Origin: Glandiceps talaboti
Lineage: Eukaryota; Hemichordata; Enteropneusta; Spengelidae
Assembly: GCF_964340395.1 (NCBI RefSeq)
Contig: NC_135550.1
Location: forward strand, 23,416,176-23,480,175
Direction: 5' to 3'
Length of the DNA: 64,000 nucleotides
Of this stretch, positions 49,501-59,720 are shown one piece after another (position 1 is the first letter of the stretch; every line of letters begins with the position of its first letter). The position numbers and the translations under genes were made by a program. Under the pieces are notes generated by a model. That model was not told the origin of the DNA and searched no databases. It was given only the letters and a program-made list of their open reading frames with translations.

Positions 49501-50880
49501 GTGATATGGTTCACATTTGCAACTTGCCCTGACATATAGTTCATTTCATAAATTATGCAACTAAAATGATATATTACACATGATGCTAGGTATCAATTCT
49601 TAGTGGTAGTCTTGTAGAATTACATGGTCATATTTACAACAGTAGACACTGTCTGTTTAATGAATACATCTTATTGTAATAAATCACTCTACAGACAGTA
49701 TGCTTATGAAGGAGATGTTTAACATACAGGTTAAAGGGCTACCAAAGGATAATATATGTACATCATACTTTTTCAACAGCTACAGCCTGTGAAAAAACAT
49801 CGGTGCATTTGCTTGTGGCAAGCAGGATGAGGTAAAACATACAATGTAATTACATCTATTTCCATGGTAATAGCATGCAAGTCAGTGTCATTTCCATAGA
49901 TGTCAAATCACAAGTTACGATATATTGCCAACAGATCACCTCCGCTCAAACTTATCCATGGATTCTTAGAGCCAGTCAATGACTGTGATGACCATGGAAC
50001 GACTTTCTAAAGTATTTTGATGTACTACTGCATTATTCTGATTGATGTCAATGTCCAAGTGGTATACATCTGTGTGCCATCCATAGATAGATTTTAAAGA
50101 TGTCATGCGAAGAGTTTGGAATTTTGCTATTTTTAAATTTATGACTATGATCATGTGGTAATCATGTGGTAATCCTCTCAGCATCAGTGTCATTCCTGAT
50201 GCAGAAGTTCAATAATTTCATTTATTGTAAAGGAGTTGGTGTTTTGGAAAATACTCTGATCAGGGCAGTATTAGAGTCAGAAGGGTTACCTAATACTTTG
50301 TTTGACAAATGAGGTAGACAGTATGTAGGCTGAAGCTTGTATTGAGTAGGGCACAGACCATTAAATCCACAATCACATCATAAAGTGGAATATCATTAGT
50401 TGATGGGTTATATTCCAGATTGTGATAACCTTTGTTGAGGCATGTGATAGTCTAGAGATAAGTCGTTTGGGGATTTTGTCTATCATCTCCCCTCTCGCCT
50501 AGCATATTTCCCTAGCGATTGTGAATCCATACCTCAAATTAGACACAGCGACATTCCTGAGATGGTAATCATGTTTACAGGGTATTGCTCCACTCTCCTT
50601 GTTGGTTTTAATCACATAATGATGCAATTGATGTAATCTCACAGCAAGCAACTTTAAAATCCCAATAAGAGTTTGTGTCAGCTCTCTGGCTGAAGCTTCA
50701 AATTTAATAATAGTTAAAAACCATTAAAAATGCTAGGTGAGAAGTGACACAATAGTCTGAATCCCCATATGACTTGTCCCTAGGCTAGGCATGACAATGT
50801 AAAGTAATGATTTAGCTATAAAATGCACTCTGTGTACACATCTATAGGTGTACATCAGTTGTACATATCATGTGTATTTT
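46520..50880. other. CpG-poor non-coding region 3' of the last confident RAD51B exon
   Basis: No exon could be confirmed. If RAD51B splices on from its exon at 50883, this is intron. A minus-strand AATAAA lies near 50219-50224 and could serve a read-through short transcript end. Confidence 0.45.
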
Positions 50881-50882
50881 AC

Positions 50883-50958
50883 CTTCAACTGGTCCTTGGT
50901 CTTCAATGACATAACTGATAGATGCAACTGGAGCTACAGGTGATTTGGCAACAATAAT
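50883..50958 (-). CDS. RAD51B: RAD51B (RAD51 paralogue), exon encoding IIVAKSP...GPVE
   Basis: A 76-bp minus-strand exon: 25 codons plus one base. The acceptor is a pyrimidine-rich run ending CATTAG before ATTATTG, and the donor is GAAG|GTAAAA. It translates to IIVAKSPVAPVASISYVIED then QGPVE. Human RAD51B has ILIAKSPLAP...YTIKEEGLV at this place, directly after LDSERRQ. It follows the previous exon in phase 0. If the donor is not used, reading continues 12 codons to TAG near 50844, so the same exon could act as an alternative last exon. RAD51B is part of the BCDX2 complex (RAD51B-C-D-XRCC2), which assists RAD51 loading in homologous recombination. Confidence 0.93.
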
Positions 50959-50996
50959 CTAATGATAGGGAGAAATTAGAAACCATTTATGAATTT

Positions 50997-51155
50997 ACAA
51001 ATAATAATAATGATAATATTAATAATAATAATGTTGGTTTTTTATATAGCACTTTCCAACTCTGTGCTCAAAGCACTTCACAATTATTACGCCTCGCAGG
51101 GATCTATAGCAGCACAACGGCCCTTTACTTTCTGAACTCCCTGGGGAGCATAATA
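50997..51155 (-). mobile_element. SINE/LINE-like 3' end with (ATT)n tail
   Basis: The minus strand reads GCTCCCCAGGGAGTTCAG, then CTATAGATCCCTGCGAGG, then GTGCTTTGAGCACAGAGTTG and AAGTGCTATATAAA, ending in an ATT-repeat tail. The 'GCTTTGAGCA ... GCTATATAAA (ATT)n' ending is a widespread animal retroposon 3' end. It lies in the intron between two RAD51B exons. Confidence 0.7.
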
Positions 51156-51876
51156 ATCTAAATGTCTAACCACATACTAGTCTACAGTAAAAGACAATGA
51201 TTCTTCAAATTGATTATCTTGACTTATAATGTGTACATCTTGACACTGGATGCGTTTAATTATGATCTCATCAATTTTCACATCTTGAATTTCTAGGGTT
51301 TGTTAATTCAGTTTCCCTCACTTCATAACCCTCAGTGACATCTTCACCTCATTTTCATGTACACAGCATCCCCTCTCATACTGGTACAAAATGATGCTGG
51401 CATAGATTTTGATTCTTGTGAACAGAGCTTCTACTTATTCAATGGTCCAAAAGTTGGAGAATAATGTAAATCTATGGTCATGTGGTGGCATGCTACATCC
51501 AGGACAATCAGGTCAGTCTCTTCAAAGGTGAGAAACAAAATTAAGAATCCTTGATATTAAAGATCTATTTTCCTAGTAAAAGGTCTAATACGAGAGCACA
51601 TTCAATGATGTGCACACAGATGTTGATCAAACAATGTAAAACTCGATGGAAATCAAACACTCACTTGGTCTTTATTTTCACCAAATCCTATGCATTATAC
51701 CGCATATTAACTTACTTTCTCACTGTGTTTACTTACTGCACAAAAATAAGTTTGTCTTGGTGTTATGTTTTTATTGACATGATACACAATTCACTTTTGT
51801 TCTTACAGTCTATAAATAGTATTACCCCCATCCCTCCCTCCCCCAGCCCCGATACACTGTGTTAGGCTGCATATAC

Positions 51877-51989
51877 CTGTCTCTTTAGATCACCAGCAAA
51901 TTGTAATATTAATCTTGTGTTAACACTATGCGTCCAACTATCACCTAATGCTGCTGTCACATAACTCTCAGTTTCTTCAACATCAACAT
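51877..51989 (-). CDS. RAD51B: RAD51B, exon encoding ALGDSWTHSVNTRLILQ
   Basis: A 113-bp minus-strand exon with a strong acceptor (CTATTTTTAG before ATGTTGATG) and donor CAG|GTATAT. With the single base carried over from the upstream exon it reads YVDVEETESYVTAALGDSWT, then HSVNTRLILQFAGDLKRQ, ending in phase 0. Human RAD51B has ALGNTWSHSVNTRLILQYLD then SERRQ. This is the RecA/RAD51 core strand region after the L2 loop. The HSVNTRLILQ identity is what separates RAD51B from RAD51C, RAD51D and XRCC2. Confidence 0.95.
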
Positions 51990-52539
51990 CTAAAAATAGA
52001 AGAAAATACATCAGATGATACCTTTGTTTTTATATGTTAATACCTGAAAATTTTCACTGAGGACTTATGTTCACTAATATTTTGCTGAAAAACAAAAATG
52101 TGATAATTAGTTACTACAATGCCTCTCTGTACATAAACATTGCCACTAGGCTTGGTAATTTGTCAATATTAGAGTTTGGGAACTTAGAATATATATATAT
52201 AGGTTTACAGTGTATCCAACTAATGTTGATTACCATAATCTATACAAATTACACATGAAAAGAAAAGTCAAATCTAACAAATCTGCAGGTGAACAGCTGA
52301 GAATTTACATGACAATTGATAACCCATGCCAATGAGTACCGTGGTGAATATTCCCTAGTCCAGCACATTCTCATTTCTATTTGTAACTTACAATTCACTT
52401 GAAGTAGAGAAACCAATAATCTGAATTTAGGTTTATCATAGAAATTGTATATTGAGACACAAAAAAGGAAATCCACAAATAAAGTTTGGTATACATATTA
52501 AAACACGACTGCAGGATAACAAATTATGTTTTGACTTAC

Positions 52540-52609
52540 ATGTCTTTCTAGGTTTATTTTGTTGTACTGCTGATCTCAATCGTGTTGTTATTTGATTGGT
52601 AACCACTAC
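52540..52609 (-). CDS. RAD51B: RAD51B, exon encoding VVVTNQITTRL
   Basis: A 70-bp minus-strand exon, acceptor TTACTATAG before GTAGTGG, donor ACAT|GTAAGTC (phase 1). It translates to VVVTNQITTRLRSAVQQNKP then RKT. It matches human RAD51B VILTNQITTHL, the conserved RecA-fold motif (TNQ) at the start of the L2 region. The spacer between it and ALGDSW is shorter than in human, where a Ser/Asp-rich insert is present. The previous exons (Walker A, Walker B, N-terminal HhH) are not found between 52.6 kb and the window end, so the upstream intron is at least 11.4 kb. Confidence 0.93.
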
Positions 52610-52614
52610 CTATA

Positions 52615-54380
52615 GTAAGAAAAATCATCATAATCAAAGCTTTAATCAGTCGACTAATTTCATAATATGAAATATTACACCATGCGCGAGCCAAGTTGAA
52701 CAAAAAATATGGAATATATACTCTGGGTGTTACGCGTCACAGTAACGTATGTCTATGTCATGGCAACATGTGTCTATGTCACTGGTTCTGCTGTGTTCAA
52801 AATATGAGTTAAAACGTTCAAAATTGCCATTATTTTCACCAATTTTTCCTTGATATTACTGGCCCTAGTATAATTATGTTATTCTCTAATATTTTTCTTC
52901 ATTGAGCCGGAAAATACTTGTGACCTAACGGTTGTCAAAACAAGTCACTAGACGAGTAGTGACAACCCTTAGGTCAGTCATATTTTCCAGTATGTGTCAA
53001 AATGTTGGAAGTCTCTGATATTTAATTGCACTGTTGGTTGAAGAAATTAAATTTTTTTACAGTGAATGAAATTATTTAAATGAATAAATATATAAGACTA
53101 CATGTTAGTTACATATCATATATATATATATGGTATAGGGGATATATATAAAAAAAATTGTGTGGTTCTGGTTACACTAAATTTTAGAATAGGTGGGGGA
53201 GGCAGATTTTTTATTTTATTTTATTAAATTTTTTTTTTGTGTGAGTGTCTAGTTCAGGTTTTCCATTATTTTCCAAAGGGTATCTGTGTTGTTTATTTCT
53301 TCCTATCAGATGTACAGCCATTACAGATTGGAAGAACAGTTTTAGAGGGTCTTTTTAAGTTGATGGCACTTTCCGCATCCACAATTTCTCGTGAGACTTC
53401 ACAATTTTTGCGATTTTATTACTATTTTCTCGAATACATAAAAAAAAAAGTCTAAGGTCGGCAGTGAAAAGCTAGATTGGGGGTCGGGTAAATGGAACCA
53501 AACAATTATTATTTTAGGCCTAGGTCGTGTCAAAAATAAAATTCTATGCTTCTGAAAAATAGGAAGGACTGGTATTTTATCATATTTTTGTTTCAAAGAG
53601 TGGTTGGTTGTGATTTCATCTCATAGTGTACATGTACGTTACACGTTTCCTTTCTTTCAAGCCCTCTGATGTCTTTAATTTTTTTCTAAGCAATGTACTA
53701 CTTTAAGGCTAATAGCCTATTGCATGAGCAATGAGAACTACCTTAGTTAGTTCTCCTGACAAGTCAGCAGTACTTTCGCAGTAGATGGATTATCCATCAT
53801 CTTGTATCTATACATCAACTTATTCTATTTTCAACTTCTTCTTTGAAACTGATTGTCAGATTAATACTTTGATATTTAGTTTGAATGTCCCTTGGGGACA
53901 CTATTTTGATGTGTTCATGGGACAATGATATCTTTTATTTCTTAAATTAATTTTTGATTTTAAAGATGAATTTTTGGAAGTATTTTTGGGTCAAAAAAAA
54001 ATAATATTTCGACTCCTTTGAAACCATTCACCGTTTAATAGTATGTGGTTTGTATGTTTCTAGAATTGCAAGATTGAGATAATTCAAATATCTTTATTAG
54101 AAGATATTATCTTTTAATTTCTAGATATTTTAAGTCAAAAATAATATTTTTGTACTTCTTCAGGTGTATCATATTTACATATTTAAATCATTTATACATT
54201 AAATTTTTACTGTTGGGTACATTAGATTGAGATTTGATCCCACTACAAAGATGTATAATACTAACAGTGTAACAATTAAGACCAGCTTCTCATCCTAAAA
54301 TTTGTCCTGTATTTTGTCAGATTGGTTGGGCATTGGTTTTTGTAACCGAACTGATGTCCAACTGATTCTGCCTTGATTAC
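52615..54380. other. Non-coding region, presumed RAD51B intron
   Basis: No exon is seen on the minus strand that would encode the preceding RAD51B residues. It contains a foldback at 52.91-52.99 kb and a (TA)n tract at 53.12 kb. Confidence 0.5.
52909..52992. repeat. Foldback repeat with 'GGAAAATA...GACCTAA-GGTTGTCA' arms
   Basis: The left arm (52909-52938: GGAAAATACTTGTGACCTAA then CGGTTGTCA) pairs with the right arm (52963-52992: TGACAACCCTTAGGTCAGTC then ATATTTTCC). Loop of about 25 bp. Confidence 0.75.
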
Positions 54381-54485
54381 AATGTAATACGGCGTATTCC
54401 GGTTATCGAACTTCCGGTTGTTTCGCAGGAAAGTATCGCGAGAGGGCGCACCATATCTGACAAAGTGAGGGCCAGAATTTTCGTC

Positions 54486-54861
54486 ATGGCATCTAATAGT
54501 ATGGCGATGTATGAAGCTGTCAACAAAATGGGCGTAAAAGAACTCCGTGCATTCATAAAAGAGTGGAAAATTACTACTTCTAAATCTACTAGATATCGCC
54601 AGAAATGCTGTCAACCTTGGTCTTGAAACACTAGAAAATGATAATTTTCTGAGAGAACGGAAGAGAAGACGAATAGTGGATGTCAAGCATCAAAAGATAG
54701 AACTAATCGACAGCGGAAACATTGAAAGTTGGACGGAGGACCTTCGAAATATACCCAATGTAGACATGATAAACATATTTCTTTACCTTACTGGTGTCTG
54801 TTGCTGGACAAAAGAACGATTAGAAAATTACAAATCTGACAACAGCTTCCAATCTGATTAA
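54486..54861 (+). pseudogene. Frameshifted SAP-like ORF inside the TIR element
   Basis: ATG at 54486 opens MASNSMAMYEAVNKMGVKEL then RAFIKEWKITTSK. The frame is lost near 54590 and resumes one base off as LLDIARNAVNLGLETLEND, running to a stop at 54861. The VKELRAFIKEW...LLDIARNAV pattern resembles a SAP helix-extension-helix domain, as found at the N-terminus of several transposon-encoded proteins. The nested MITE at 54850 cuts the ORF near its current end, and coding-like sequence (ITKPHVYIVTDVAAYLGLS) continues after it. No complete product is possible. Confidence 0.55.
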
Positions 54862-55091
54862 AATCCGATGTAGATGTTGGCTGATCGTTCATTGCTATTT
54901 TACCTTCGTTATTTTGCCTGAATTGACCTTCTTGGTACATGTTTACATTTTTTAGCCTTCCTGATCGCCTCCTCTACGATCAGGCTAAAAAATGTAAACA
55001 TGTACCAAGAAAAATAATATCAGGCAAAATAACGAAGGTAAAATAGCAATGAACGATTAGCCGACATCTACATCGGATTTTAATCAGATTG
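54850..55091. mobile_element. Palindromic MITE, copy 1, with 9-bp target duplication
   Basis: The left end CAATCTGATTAAAATCCGAT and the right end (its reverse complement) begin inverted arms of about 115 bp that pair over nearly the whole element, with a centre near 54970 (GATCGCC...TACGATC). It is flanked by AACAGCTTC at 54841-54849 and 55092-55100. A 9-bp duplication with very long inverted arms fits a Mutator-like foldback element. Confidence 0.9.
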
Positions 55092-55504
55092 AACAGCTTC
55101 CAGCTACAGTCATTGCAATATTGAGAGTTCGGTCGACAATTACCAAGCCACATGTTTATATTGTAACTGATGTCGCCGCATACTTAGGCCTTTCTTGTTT
55201 ATTAGAACAGTGGTGTAGCACCACGGGTGAAATCATAAAACTTTGTCCGGAAAAAAACATTTCATGTACTGGTTATAAGTTGGCATAAACATATGTGTAT
55301 TGATATCACTCAACTTTACTATCACACTTTGGTTAGCTTGCTATTCTTCATTCAGGACCATCAGTGTATAAAAAACCCCATTGAAGTCGGCAACGAATCA
55401 TAAATATTGTTATTGTGATTGATGTACCACACCGCCCACCCCTTCAATGAATCGGCCTTCCATGTAACGTTTACGTGGTTCACTCATCATACCATGTCTT
55501 ATAC

Positions 55505-55733
55505 CGATCTGATTAAAATCCGATGTAGATGTCGGCTAATCGTTCATTGCTATTTTACCTTCGTTATTTTGCCTGAATTGACCTTCGTGGTACATGTTTA
55601 CGTTTTTATCCTGATCGGTAGAGGAGGCGATCAAACATGTACCACGCAGGTCAATTCAGGCACAATAACGAAAGTAAAATAGCAATGAACCGTAACGATT
55701 AGCCGACATCTACATCGGATTTTAATCAGATTG
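55505..55733. mobile_element. Palindromic MITE, copy 2, with 9-bp target duplication
   Basis: Same family as the copy at 54850: the ends read CGATCTGATTAAAATCCGAT and its complement, with high identity in the TTGCTATTTTACCTTCGTTA segment. It is flanked by GTCTTATAC (55496-55504) and GTTTTATAC (55734-55742), eight of nine bases identical. The centre differs from copy 1 by small indels. Confidence 0.88.
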
Positions 55734-56224
55734 GTTTTATACAAGCTGCAATAACTGTAGCGTATATTGTGGTTTTGAAGGTTCTTTCCTCTGTTTTTGT
55801 ACCTTTTTCCGTTCCGATGTTTGACTGGAAGCAATCACTACAATTTCTCCAACGGTAACGCAAATGGACGAGGTCACACTGAAAACGTGAGTGAGATGTC
55901 AGTGTACTACCCGTTTCAAAATGTTGCTACTTTTGGGTTTTCCTCACGTTCGAATTGCAGAGCCAAACTTACGCGAAATATTAGGAGAACGAGAGGTTAA
56001 TTTGCTATTTCGTTATTTGATGGGCGATAATGCAATATTATAGCGTAAAGTTACGGGGAATGACAGACAATCTTTAGTCAGTGGTTACGATGCCTATAGC
56101 AACAATGCTCTACAATTCTGGCCCTCACTTCCGGTTCTAAAACAGCGCCCCTAGTGGCCAAACAATCATATCTTTTATCTTTTCGGGGCTTTTTCGATAA
56201 CCGGAATACGGCGTATTTTCTCAC

Positions 56225-57920
56225 TACAATAATAATACAGGACATTATCCAAATATGTACCATAACTGATCAAAGTTTTTTTCTATGTTAATTCAAATAA
56301 AACACAGTTTTACATTGCACAAAATTCCTAACACCTTACACAAAGTCTGTATGTGTATATGCACATATGCACATATCCACATATACAGAGAGAAATAGGC
56401 ACGCTATTAAAGTAATCTGTCATACTCTGCTAGTGACCCTTCACCTACTTTTGTAGAGGGTCTGAATACTGACTTTAATAATCTAATGCACCTGGTAACA
56501 AGACATCTTGGCTTCTATCTAGGATTGACATTGAAGGATAGCACACAAGACACTGTATATACATCTATTTCTTTAGGTTCAATTGATGAGTAGCTTCTAT
56601 CAAGTTGTCATTTTTGTCACGTAACCTTTACTACACAACCTATATAAAGGGAGCTACTTTACAATTGAAAGTGATGAATGGAAAAAAGATTAGCAACTCT
56701 CTACTTTTATAACTATGACAGTTTCTCTAACTTGACTATATATCCACAAATCTAATTACTAGTAGCTTGGGGAAACGACATCATTATTTTGATGTATAAT
56801 TGATAACAAATGTTTGAGTATTTTATCAGTGATTGAATACTTCTGATGACATGATTAAGTGTCTGTCAAGATTACAAGCTAATCTGCAAGTTCTCAAAGA
56901 CATTATTGTCTGCAGGTTTTAGGATCAGTTGACAGTGACAAATAAAGCTTCTGTGCACTGCATAAAAAGTATTTGGTGACTAGACAGCCCCCACTGTGAA
57001 ATGTTGTAACTCAATGCACAGTGATCAATACCAGCCATACACAAACAACTTTTATCAGATCTCCATCACATCATGACATAAGACTGGTTTTTTCAGTAAC
57101 CGATCCATGAAATTATAATATTCTATCCTACTGTTCAACAATATGTTGAGGATTGTTCACATTTTCTCATCCAGTTGGCCTCCATTGTTCACACATTCTG
57201 ATTATAAACAACATTCAACGTTATGTAAACAATGATGAATAAACTCGCCCCAATCCAATAAAACTAATGTCAAAATTAATATCAAAACAGGTTAAGTACA
57301 AAAACCTGCCTGAAAAAACAGTAATGGATGAATTCCTTTTGACTACTATAGTTGTCATAGCAATAAGTAACAACTGCTATTGCTAGGAAACTAACATTGT
57401 TTATGAAGAAATATAATCAATATTTGAAGATAGATGAAGTTAGGGAGCTCTACAATGACCTCATCTTAAATTACTTGGCTTAAACAGCTGGGCTACATAA
57501 CTCATGTAGTCAAGGCTGTTTATGCCGTCTACGCAGTTGAATAGAGCAGAGCAACCACACTTTGAAAGAGGTGCCAGAGTCTATTGACAGTGAAAAGAGC
57601 AGAGGTGACAGTGGTGATTTACTTAGAAGATTTACCATCTTATTTCTATTATGTGTGACGACATACTGTATCGACCAACTTCAAAATTGTCCTTGGATAT
57701 GTTATTCTAGAAGGTAAAACTGCTCCAACATATTCACTGTTGATGGTAACAGTGAGAACCTGTACTAAATAGTGTCTGTGTGCTGTTCAATGCATAATTT
57801 GAAGTGCTGTGAGACTAGCTGGTTTTCTTAACAACAACGTGGCACTATGGTGTTAATTTTTCTGCAGCCGATTCACATGACCTTACTGATAGGATAACAA
57901 AAGTTTTTTTGTGCTTTGTG
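56225..57920. other. CpG-poor non-coding region
   Basis: No gene is recognised. The right end contains a splice-acceptor-like tract (TTTTTTTGTGCTTTGTGCAG, ending about 57923) just ahead of the EF-hand ORF. Confidence 0.5.
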
Positions 57921-57954
57921 CAGTACACAAATGTCAGCATAGCTGAGAGTGGGT

Positions 57955-58641
57955 ATGTCTTCAAAGCTGTGTTGGAATGTGGAATATGCGTGGGAAGAAT
58001 GCCGGAGAAGCCTCTCCAACATGGGAATGAAACCCAGCTTTCCAGTGTACGTAGAACCCATCCTGTATGAACCACAGGACCATTTTACCAGTACTGGTAG
58101 GCGTCGTGTTGTTAATAATCGAAAGATGGTTGTCAAATATCATCTGACAGAGTTCCAAAAAATTAATAATCAAATTTATCAGGATGTTGTGACTCAAAGA
58201 CGAATGACAAACTTCCCAAAGAGAAAATTACATAGGGTTGATTTCCGAAAACTACATCAAAAGTATCCCCAGTGGGCACTAGAGAATTTGTCAGAGTTCC
58301 GAGTAGAATTTATGGCCTTCGACACAGACCAAGATGGTCTCTTAAATTTTGAGGAGTGTTGTAATACTCTGACACAGCTTGGTAATGACAGCTCACACCA
58401 AGTACGGGACAGACTATTCTATGAAAATGTCTCCATGGATTTTCCAGAGCATGTGGACTTTGAAGAATTTGTCAACATGTGTGACAAGTTGGCTAAATTG
58501 CCACCTGAGAGAGAGTCAGTGCAAGTACAGTTGATTGAAACCACTGAAAAGAATTCAGTGAGTAGTGAGAAGGCGACAGGCTCTGCAATTGATGTTAACA
58601 ACTATGATGAACAAAGTGAAGAGAACAAAGAGATTTCATGA
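57955..58641 (+). CDS. EF-hand protein of unknown function, 228 residues
   Basis: A single uninterrupted frame from the ATG at 57955 (an in-frame TAG at 57940 precludes an earlier start) to TGA at 58639-58641. It has a canonical EF-hand loop at residues 123-134 (DTDQDGLLNFEE: Asp at 1, 3 and 5, Gly at 6, Glu at 12). A degenerate second hand follows at about 159-178 (loop MDFPEHVDFEEF, missing its first Asp). The N-terminal half is basic and Trp/Tyr/Arg-rich with no recognised domain, and the last 40 residues are acidic and Ser-rich. A poly(A) signal AATAAA is at 58705-58710. A plausible acceptor at 57923 suggests a spliced 5' UTR, and a three-codon upstream ORF begins at 57931. It lies antisense within the presumed RAD51B intron. 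I do not recognise the family. An intronless retrogene is possible. Confidence 0.8.
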   Translation: MSSKLCWNVEYAWEECRRSLSNMGMKPSFPVYVEPILYEPQDHFTSTGRRRVVNNRKMVVKYHLTEFQKINNQIYQDVVTQRRMTNFPKRKLHRVDFRKLHQKYPQWALENLSEFRVEFMAFDTDQDGLLNFEECCNTLTQLGNDSSHQVRDRLFYENVSMDFPEHVDFEEFVNMCDKLAKLPPERESVQVQLIETTEKNSVSSEKATGSAIDVNNYDEQSEENKEIS

Positions 58642-58704
58642 CATCACCTCTATGACTAGCCTTTAGAGACTTTCTAATCACAGTAGCACCAATCTGTTAG
58701 TGGT

Positions 58705-58710
58705 AATAAA
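58705..58710 (+). terminator. Poly(A) signal of the EF-hand gene
   Basis: AATAAA 64 bp after the stop codon, followed by T/G-containing sequence. It is the only canonical hexamer close to the ORF end. Confidence 0.6.
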
Positions 58711-58879
58711 TAATCACACAATTGAGTGATGACAAGAAAGGCTCTATATAGTTAAGTACTATCTACATACAATAACTGATTGTTGTCTCTTACTTGATAA
58801 GCTGATGTTTTACATGATAATACAGAGAAACTGATACTGTGGTTACTTCATTTACAAATGAATTCAGCTTGACACTTTT

Positions 58880-59720
58880 TTTCCTATTATCATGCCAAGA
58901 ATGCCTTTGACCTTGGCAAATGTATAATACCACTATACTAATATAGTATTTTGTACTAGAAAATCCAAATTTTTTTTCCACCTTGACAAATGTACTAGTA
59001 TTATACAAATACAATTATACTGATAGAATATTGTGTGTGTAGAAAACCAAAACTGGTTTGTTTTTTTTCACCATGCCAAATTTATAACACAAGTACCACT
59101 ATACTGGCAGTGAGTTTTCATACATAGAAACCCAAACTGTTTTTTTCACCATGGCAAATGTATATACAAAGTAGCACTATACTGATACAGTGACTGATAA
59201 GAGTATTTTGTGTGTAGGAAACCCAAACTGTTTTTTTCACCATGGCAAATGTATAAAACAAGTAATAATATACTGACTATGAGCTTTCATACATAGAAAC
59301 CTGCCAAAACTGTTTTAGTGTATAGTTACAGTAAAAGTACATGTACCACAACGGCATTTTGACCTTGATAAATGTATAATACCACTACAGTATACTGACA
59401 GTAAGTTACTTGAAAACCCCCAGCTGTCTTTGATTGTACACTGGCAAATTTACATGAACTATGATACTGACCATGTAATACTGTGTGATAGTGAATATTT
59501 TCATGTAGACTTCAAAATGTAATTTTTTTCTCACAATGACAAATATATAATACATTTATTATTATAGTATACTGACAGTTTGGTATTTTGACCTTCAAAA
59601 ATACATCTACCATTATCCTGGAAGCGGAGTTTTTTAGTATGTACACTTGACAAAACCCTGAACTGTTTTTATTTTCATCATAGCAAATGTACACCTGTAA
59701 CCATCTATTACAAACAACCT
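58880..59720. repeat. Degenerate tandem array, units of about 90-100 bp
   Basis: About eight drifted copies of CACCATGGCAAATGTATAAT, then AC-ACTATACTGACAGTGA, then TTTTCATACATAGAAACCCA and AACTGTTTTTTT. The best copies are at about 59070-59320. Long minus-strand frames here come from the repeat. Confidence 0.85.

Larger units (their letters stand above)
54386..56218. mobile_element. TIR DNA transposon (about 1.83 kb, non-autonomous/decayed)
   Basis: The left terminus AATACGGCGTATTCCGGTTA (continuing TCGAA) is matched by the reverse complement of the right terminus, AATACGCCGTATTCCGGTTA (also TCGAA). A second matching subterminal block, GTGAGGGCCAGAATT, lies at 54465-54479 and inverted at 56112-56126. 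CpG content is much higher than in the surrounding DNA, which fits a recent insertion. A target duplication is not clear beyond a possible TA. It carries a broken ORF and two nested palindromic MITEs. Confidence 0.8.

Noticed and set aside
54276-54686. 136-codon minus-strand frame
   Set aside because: It is antisense to the transposon ORF fragment and starts outside the element, so it is a chance frame.
57845-58197. Minus-strand frames opposite the EF-hand gene
   Set aside because: They are shadows of the plus-strand coding sequence, and none matches the missing RAD51B exons.
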